Part shown: positions 6,196 through 10,714 of the stretch, in pieces
How positions within the stretch are numbered: the stretch's first letter is position 1
How the letters are laid out: each line of letters opens with the position of its first letter
Assembly (NCBI GenBank): GCA_002429965.1
Contig: DJBG01000115.1
Coordinates: 29,291 to 40,004 of the forward strand
Direction of reading: 5' to 3'
DNA: 10,714 nt
DNA from: Hungatella sp. UBA5982
Lineage (GTDB): Bacteria > Bacillota > Clostridia > Lachnospirales > Lachnospiraceae
Notes under the pieces: model-generated
Seen by the model: only the letters and a program-made list of their open reading frames with translations
The model's database searches: none
Told to the model about the DNA's origin: nothing
Translations under genes and position numbers: made by a program

Positions 6196-6558
6196 TTACC
6201 CCAGATTTTCCACAAGCTGTACTCTCATGCCATTGGGATCTTTTATAAAGGCAAACCTCACGTGGGGATTTGGCTGTACCGGATCTCCCAAAATAACCGC
6301 ACCTTTTTCCTTTGCCAGGGAAAGGGTCTGATCAAGAGACTCCACTTCAAAACCCCAGCTGATATCATCTCCCACATGAATTTCCCTGTCTCCGCCGCAT
6401 ATAAATTCGATTTGTGTTTCCCCTTCGCCCAAAAATGCAATTTCAGTACCAGGGCCGGCAGGGAATCTTCTGGTTACCTTCAGACCGATGATCTCTTCAT
6501 AAAATTTGATTGATTCTTCTAAATTCCTAACGTTTAAAGTGCTCCAGCAAAACTTCAT
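6196..6558 (-). CDS. VOC family (glyoxalase/bleomycin-resistance fold) protein
   Basis: This 120-residue protein has the two beta-alpha-beta-beta-beta modules of the vicinal oxygen chelate fold: N-V-R-N-L-E-E-S-I-K-F-Y (9-20) with G-L-K-V in the first, and G-F-E-V-E-S-L-D (69-76) with the terminal D-P-N-G-M-R-V-Q-L-V-E (107-117) in the second. The start is taken at 6558 because AGGAGG sits just upstream; an ATG eight codons earlier lacks one. Set against E. coli glyoxalase I from memory, the four metal positions read Trp5, Glu51, Ser67 and Gln114, so three of the usual His/Glu ligands are absent. It is therefore unlikely to be a standard glyoxalase I; a different VOC enzyme or a small-molecule binding protein is more likely. 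It is first in an apparent pair with hydE. Confidence 0.88.
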   Translation of the reverse strand: MKFCWSTLNVRNLEESIKFYEEIIGLKVTRRFPAGPGTEIAFLGEGETQIEFICGGDREIHVGDDISWGFEVESLDQTLSLAKEKGAVILGDPVQPNPHVRFAFIKDPNGMRVQLVENLG

Positions 6559-6665
6559 AATAATTCCTCCTGTTTTAATCATTTTTTCGTATTTTATATT
6601 AGCCTGTGCAAAAAGGATATCTGTGCTTATTCATACCAGAATGACATGTTTATTCTATCATTTTC

Positions 6666-6693
6666 TATATAATAGTTAAAGTCAATTTTACAA
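6666..6693 (-). promoter_or_regulatory. Candidate promoter for the VOC-hydE pair
   Basis: On the minus strand TTGTAA (6693-6688) lies 16 bases from TATATA (6671-6666), about 108 bases before the VOC start. A TTGACT hexamer also occurs inside the spacer, without a clear -10 at the right distance. The region is very AT-rich, so chance matches are likely. Confidence 0.35.
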
Positions 6694-6794
6694 CATTTTT
6701 TTCCATTCGATTCCAACCTCCATTTCAGTAGCCAAAAGTATGATTTTATTAAAATAAGTCCCGATTACATAAGATTTTTAATACTTTAATCTAT

Positions 6795-6800
6795 TATAAT
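6795..6800 (+). promoter_or_regulatory. Candidate -10 box for the GH105 gene
   Basis: TATAAT lies 60 bases before the start codon at 6861. The -35 position (6772-6777, AGATTT) is poor, which would fit either an activator-dependent promoter or a chance match. Apart from this and the promoter facing the other way, the 302-base divergent spacer (6559-6860) shows only AT-rich DNA; no copy of the TGTAT/ATACA operator is present in it. Confidence 0.3.
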
Positions 6801-6860
6801 ATAAAACATAGAAGCCAAAAGCTTTATATGGAACGAAATTTTTAACAGGAGGGAACCCTT

Positions 6861-9032
6861 ATGAAATACGAAAGTAACAAAACCTGCGATAGCAATTACT
6901 TCCATTTGGAAGAAAGCGCCTTCCACGTATATGGAGAGCAAGATCGTGAAGTAATTGCACTGATGGCCAACCGTTTTATCGGGCATAACCCCCAGGCGCC
7001 TTATCAGTACCGGCTGGATTTCACATCCGGCATCACATGTAATACAAAAGGTTGGTATCAATTTGATTTTAGCAGCCGCTTTTCTAAGGCCGCCGTTGGA
7101 GAGGTCTGCTATGGAGCAGGAGATTTATATAGCCACAGCCAAACCGTCTCCCAATTTCAGATCCAATGCTGCGGGCCAACTGTTTTATGGGTAAATGGAG
7201 AAAAAGTATTTCACTCCCTCCCCCCTCAGGAAGGCTTGAAATCCTGCTGTACATTTTCCATTCCCCTAGAGGCAGGCCTTAACCATTTTCTCTTGGAAAC
7301 CGAAAAAACGGAAATCGGCTTCGGCCTCTCTTTCCGCCATGCACAACCCCAATGGCAGCCTTCCCATTTTACGTCACCTTTGGCTGAAAGGAAGGGACAG
7401 GCAGGCTTTGTCTATTGCCCTCCTATTGGCCGGGGGACAGCAGATGCCTCTGCCCTGATTGACGGTTCTTTTGAGGGACTTCCCTGGTTCCCAAGGCAGG
7501 AGTATGAGGCGCCTGTCTCCTCCTGCCCCTTATCCCGGATCTTCGGCCTGGACAGCCAGGGAACTGCCGCCGCCAAAAGCAGCTTTTTCCATGGGGATTC
7601 CGGCAAGGTCCTGATCAAAGGAATCTCAAACCAGCCGCTTAAGGTCTATATCAACGGAGATCTGTCCCTGGATTGGATGGAAGGGGCCTTTAAAAAGGAA
7701 GTCTCTCTGCCCAGAGGTATGTATGAGGTAATACTGCTTTACAAAAAGAAAGCAGGACTGGAAACAGGTCTGGCAGTTGAATTTCAGGATGCTGGCGGAA
7801 CCCTGCCCCTTCGCACCGGTGTAAAAGGATATGAGGGAGAATGGATCTATACCGGTCTTTTTGGAAAAGAAATCCCCCCCATCAGCTATTTTACAGGCAT
7901 GGATAAGGTGTACCCCGGATCAAATGGCACCTGCTACTGGCAGGCAGACCTGCCAGATTCCTTTGTACGGATATTCGCGGAGCAGGAATTATACGGAAAA
8001 TGGACCTATCCCTGTGGCGTGACTCTTTATGGCCTGTTAAAAGCGGGCGAATATCTTGGCCGTCCGGACTGGCTGGAATATGTACAGGAGTATGCCCGGA
8101 TGACAGCGGCGGTGTATGATTATTCCATTTATGATAAATCGGTATTCGGATATCCGGGAGTGAATACCCAGCTTTGCTGGCTGACCGAGTTGGATGACTG
8201 CGGCTCCTTTGGCTCCTTTCTGCTGGAAGCCAACCGGCGTTGTCCCACGAAAGAGGCCCATGCCCTGGCGGATGTGATTGCTGATTTTATGAAAAACCGC
8301 CAGCGAAGGGAAAAGGATCAGGTGTTCTCCAGAAACGACAGCACCATGTGGATCGATGATATGTACATGAGCATCCCGTTTTTATGCCGTTACTACCAGC
8401 TAAGCGGAAAAGAGGAATACTTAACAGAAGCTTGCCGCCAGGCGAAGTTATTCAAGCAGTACTTCTTTATGCCGGATCAGAATCTGATGTCTCATATTGT
8501 GGATCTGGAATATAAGAAAATGAATAAAATCCCCTGGAGCCGGGGAAACGGCTGGGTGGTGCTGTCCTTATCAGAGCTGCTGCTGGTTCTTCCAGAAGAT
8601 CACCCGGACCATAGCGCGGTGGCCGGATTCTTCCATGAGATGGCGGAAGGCATTTTGCGGGTACAGGATGAAAACGGCCTGTGGCATCAGATTCTGGACG
8701 ACCCTTCCACCTATGAAGAAGCTTCCTCCACTTCTATGTTCATCTGTGCTCTTTCCAGGGGAATCCGCCTGGGGATTTTAAGCCCAAAGCTGTGCCGGGA
8801 AAGCATTTTATCCATTCAGCGGGCATGGAAAGGAATGAAGCAAAGGGTAATCAACCGGAAGGGCGACCTTTACGGTGTCTGCCAGGGCTCCGGAGGCTCC
8901 TTCAGCCGCTCTTATTACCAGCAGCTTGGATGGCGTTTCAACGACCCCCATGGAATTGGAATTGCTATTTTGGCGGGAGTCGAAAAGCTCATGCTTGACG
9001 ATTTCCTTCAGCATAACCATATCCCTGAATAA
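6861..9032 (+). CDS. GH88/GH105-type unsaturated uronyl hydrolase with N-terminal beta-sandwich modules
   Basis: The C-terminal part (about 370-720) is an (alpha/alpha)6-barrel glycosidase of the YteR/GH105 type. These enzymes hydrate the double bond of unsaturated galacturonyl or glucuronyl residues left by polysaccharide lyases, releasing the sugar. Family marks are M496-W-I-D-D-M-Y-M503, which holds the Asp pair thought to include the catalytic acid, P558-W-S-R-G-N-G-W565, A621-S-S-T-S-M-F627 and a late N-D-P-H-G. YteR itself is about 370 residues; this protein is 723 and carries an extra N-terminal half. That half has two similar stretches, near V111-N-G-E and I264-N-G-D, each followed by an L-x-x-G turn and a strand pair, suggesting tandem jelly-roll modules. 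There is no signal peptide, so it acts inside the cell on imported oligosaccharides. GGAGGG lies before the ATG. Exact substrate is unknown. Confidence 0.87.
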   Translation: MKYESNKTCDSNYFHLEESAFHVYGEQDREVIALMANRFIGHNPQAPYQYRLDFTSGITCNTKGWYQFDFSSRFSKAAVGEVCYGAGDLYSHSQTVSQFQIQCCGPTVLWVNGEKVFHSLPPQEGLKSCCTFSIPLEAGLNHFLLETEKTEIGFGLSFRHAQPQWQPSHFTSPLAERKGQAGFVYCPPIGRGTADASALIDGSFEGLPWFPRQEYEAPVSSCPLSRIFGLDSQGTAAAKSSFFHGDSGKVLIKGISNQPLKVYINGDLSLDWMEGAFKKEVSLPRGMYEVILLYKKKAGLETGLAVEFQDAGGTLPLRTGVKGYEGEWIYTGLFGKEIPPISYFTGMDKVYPGSNGTCYWQADLPDSFVRIFAEQELYGKWTYPCGVTLYGLLKAGEYLGRPDWLEYVQEYARMTAAVYDYSIYDKSVFGYPGVNTQLCWLTELDDCGSFGSFLLEANRRCPTKEAHALADVIADFMKNRQRREKDQVFSRNDSTMWIDDMYMSIPFLCRYYQLSGKEEYLTEACRQAKLFKQYFFMPDQNLMSHIVDLEYKKMNKIPWSRGNGWVVLSLSELLLVLPEDHPDHSAVAGFFHEMAEGILRVQDENGLWHQILDDPSTYEEASSTSMFICALSRGIRLGILSPKLCRESILSIQRAWKGMKQRVINRKGDLYGVCQGSGGSFSRSYYQQLGWRFNDPHGIGIAILAGVEKLMLDDFLQHNHIPE

Positions 9033-9039
9033 ATAATAT

Positions 9040-9098
9040 ATGCTCCTCTTATGGCAGAAAGCTTTTCCTATTTAAGCGGTCTGCCATAAGGGGAGCAT
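9040..9098. terminator. Long inverted repeat between converging genes
   Basis: Arms at 9040-9058 (ATGCTCC...GGCAGA) and 9080-9098 (TCTGCC...GGAGCAT) pair over 19 bp with a single G-U pair; GCTT and AAGC extend the pairing inside the loop. It starts eight bases past the stop of the GH105 gene and lies 103 bases past the end of the GGDEF-EAL gene. Neither strand has a proper T-run afterwards (GTTACGTC on plus, ATATTATTTATT on minus). It is probably a transcript-end or stability structure; use as a terminator is plausible but not typical. The following 102 bases to 9200 show nothing recognisable. Confidence 0.5.
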
Positions 9099-9200
9099 GT
9101 TACGTCACAGGCTGCGCCCTCTGATATTCTTTATCCATTCATAGTGCTTATTAACAGCATGATATTTAAAACCATGCCTAACATACCAGCGCCTCTCTCT

Positions 9201-10714
9201 TCATTTCCTAAATTCCTGAGCGTTCAATTGTCCAGTGTTTTTTTCAAGCAGCAGAAGCAATTCATCGTGAGGCAGGGGTTTGCTGAAATAGTATCCCTGA
9301 ATCTTGTTGCAATCATACTTTTTCAAATATTCCAACTGCCCTTCTGTTTCAACCCCTTCCGCTATAATAGATAATCCCAGCCTGCGCCCGATCATAATGA
9401 TCATATTGGTAAGTGAGGTATCCTCGCCGTTATTTGTAATTGTATCAATAAAAATTTTATCGATTTTCAGCGTATTGATAGGAATTTGCGTCAGATAGCT
9501 TAAAGAAGAGTATCCTGTGCCAAAATCATCAAGAGCTATTTTTATTCCTTTTGACTTTAATTCTCTAAGCTTGTCCTTGATTCCATCATAAGATTCAATG
9601 AGTACGGATTCCGTTATTTCCAGTTCAAGGGATCCAGGCTCCACCCCTGTTTCCGAAAGAGTCTTCATTACCTTTTCTGTGAAATCCTGCTGCATCAGCT
9701 GAATGATGGAGACATTCACTGAAACCGAAATATCCGGGTGGCCCTGGTCGTGAACCTTCTTTAAAAACTTACATGCATTGAATAAAACCCAATCCCCGAT
9801 GGGATTAATTAAATTGGTTTCTTCTGCTATGCTGATGAATTTTAAAGGAGAAACCAGGCCCAGCCTCTCACTGTTCCACCGGAGCAGGGCTTCCATGGAA
9901 TTGATCCTTCCTGTGGTGACATCGATCTGGGGCTGATAGCAGAGGCTGAATTCTTCACGCTCCAGGGCCTTCCACAGCTCATTTTCCATGATCATCCGTT
10001 CCTGGATCTGCATGTCTATATCCTGACTGTAAAAGGTATACCTTCCCCTGGCGGTGGATTTGGCTTTGTACATTGCAATATCCGCGCACTTGAGAAGCAT
10101 ATCCACATCATTGCCATGGAGGGGATACAAGGCGATTCCCAAGGATACGGTAACATTCAGAACACTGTCGGAGACCCGGAAAGGAATGGCAAAAGAATGG
10201 AGGAGCACCTTGGCATAGGTTTCTATTTCCTCCAAGGTTTCGTATTGATGAACAAATACTACAAACTCATCCCCACCTATCCTATAAATGGATCTGCTCT
10301 CATCGGATAAGCCCATCAGCCTTTTACCGATTTCTGAAATCAGCAGATCCCCTGATACATGCCCCAAGGTGTCGTTGATGTACTTAAAGTTATCAATATC
10401 AATGAACATCAGCGCCATTTTGTTGTCAGGGCAATGATCCATATGCCGCTTCGCCGTCTCGTAAAAGGCTGCCCTGTTAGGAAGGCTGGTAAGACGGTCC
10501 TCAAATGTCATCTGCTTCAGCTCCTGGTTCATGGACTGGATTTTTAATAAAGATATCCTTAATAAAAGATAAAGCACAGTGGCTGTTGCTAGTACAAAAC
10601 CCCCTCCCTTTATCATGCTGACGGCCGCCGACATCTGTCTGCCCATTGTGAGCTTCAGCAAAAGCCGGTCAGAAAAAAGGATCCATAAGGTTCCGGCAAA
10701 TATGTATAAAACGG
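9201..10714 (-). CDS. Membrane-anchored GGDEF-EAL cyclic-di-GMP enzyme, N-terminus beyond the right edge
   Basis: The reading frame is open to the window edge, giving 503 visible residues; no ATG start is needed at 10661, where the codon is an internal TTG. The visible N-terminus reads L-Y-I-F-A-G-T-L-W-I-L-F-S-D-R-L, a first membrane helix common in such proteins, then a short outer loop and a second helix (G-G-G-F-V-L-A-T-A-T-V-L-Y-L-L-L-R). Only a few residues are likely missing. A GGDEF diguanylate cyclase domain follows, with D-I-D-N-F-K-Y-I-N-D and an intact G-G-D-E-F. The RxxD inhibitory site is not present: D-E-S-R is found there. The EAL phosphodiesterase domain has E-A-L-L-R-W, N-V-S, L-E-I-T-E-S, D-D-F-G-T-G-Y-S-S-L and Q-G-Y, so its catalytic residues look complete. 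Both activities, or GTP-stimulated hydrolysis, are possible. Confidence 0.93.
   Translation of the reverse strand, partial: VLYIFAGTLWILFSDRLLLKLTMGRQMSAAVSMIKGGGFVLATATVLYLLLRISLLKIQSMNQELKQMTFEDRLTSLPNRAAFYETAKRHMDHCPDNKMALMFIDIDNFKYINDTLGHVSGDLLISEIGKRLMGLSDESRSIYRIGGDEFVVFVHQYETLEEIETYAKVLLHSFAIPFRVSDSVLNVTVSLGIALYPLHGNDVDMLLKCADIAMYKAKSTARGRYTFYSQDIDMQIQERMIMENELWKALEREEFSLCYQPQIDVTTGRINSMEALLRWNSERLGLVSPLKFISIAEETNLINPIGDWVLFNACKFLKKVHDQGHPDISVSVNVSIIQLMQQDFTEKVMKTLSETGVEPGSLELEITESVLIESYDGIKDKLRELKSKGIKIALDDFGTGYSSLSYLTQIPINTLKIDKIFIDTITNNGEDTSLTNMIIMIGRRLGLSIIAEGVETEGQLEYLKKYDCNKIQGYYFSKPLPHDELLLLLEKNTGQLNAQEFRK

Noticed and set aside
6559..6860. Search for the GntR operator in front of the GH105 gene
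   Set aside because: No TGTAT(N1-2)ATACA palindrome is present, so a shared regulon between the transporter and the GH105 enzyme is not supported by sequence.
10659..10661. Start of the GGDEF-EAL gene at position 10661
   Set aside because: The codon is TTG within an open frame that continues to the window edge and encodes a typical first membrane helix (W-I-L-F-S-D-R-L), so the gene is cut by the window and does not begin there.
1..10714. CRISPR arrays, tRNA or rRNA genes, insertion sequences and known riboswitches
   Set aside because: No regularly spaced repeats, cloverleaf-type sequences, transposase-like proteins or familiar riboswitch cores were seen on either strand.

Overview
The window looks like a piece of chromosome from a gut- or soil-type anaerobic Bacillota, most likely a Lachnospiraceae clostridium of the Lachnoclostridium/Lacrimispora kind. 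Reasons: strong AGGAGG-type ribosome binding sites, moderate GC with AT-rich intergenic DNA, a CUT1 sugar ABC transporter without its own ATPase, a GntR/UTRA regulator, an [FeFe]-hydrogenase maturase (HydE) and a GH105-type glycosidase. The genus is an inference from style. No mobile element, tRNA, rRNA or CRISPR array was seen.

Region 1 (1-4240, all minus strand) is a regulated carbohydrate uptake locus. In transcription order it holds a GntR/UTRA regulator (4166-3459), a terminator-like hairpin, a promoter with a palindromic operator, a solute-binding lipoprotein (3194-1836), a perfect 12-bp intercistronic stem-loop, a MalF-type permease (1765-890), a MalG-type permease (875-36), and the first codons of a PHP-domain phosphoesterase gene that overlaps the last permease and runs off the left edge. 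The regulator and the transport operon each have a promoter carrying nearly the same operator, TTGTAT(G)CATACATCTTAT, so the GntR protein probably represses both itself and the transporter until a sugar or sugar phosphate is bound.

Region 2 (4426-6558) holds a plus-strand gene of unknown function encoding a 198-residue protein built from two related beta-rich domains. It converges, across a hairpin, on a minus-strand pair encoding a VOC/glyoxalase-fold protein that has lost most canonical metal ligands, followed by hydE, the radical SAM maturase of [FeFe]-hydrogenase.

Region 3 (6559-9098) is a divergent intergenic stretch, then a 723-residue cytoplasmic protein with a C-terminal GH88/GH105 unsaturated-uronyl hydrolase domain behind two predicted beta-sandwich modules, ending in a long inverted repeat. 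Its substrate would be a pectin- or rhamnogalacturonan-type unsaturated oligosaccharide. A link to the transporter in region 1 is possible but not shown.

Region 4 (9201-10714) is a membrane-anchored GGDEF-EAL cyclic-di-GMP enzyme on the minus strand, whose N-terminus lies beyond the right edge.

The points most worth following up are the paired operators with different half-site spacing, the PHP gene attached to the transporter operon, the uncharacterised two-domain protein at 4426-5022, and the unusual N-terminal half of the GH105 protein.
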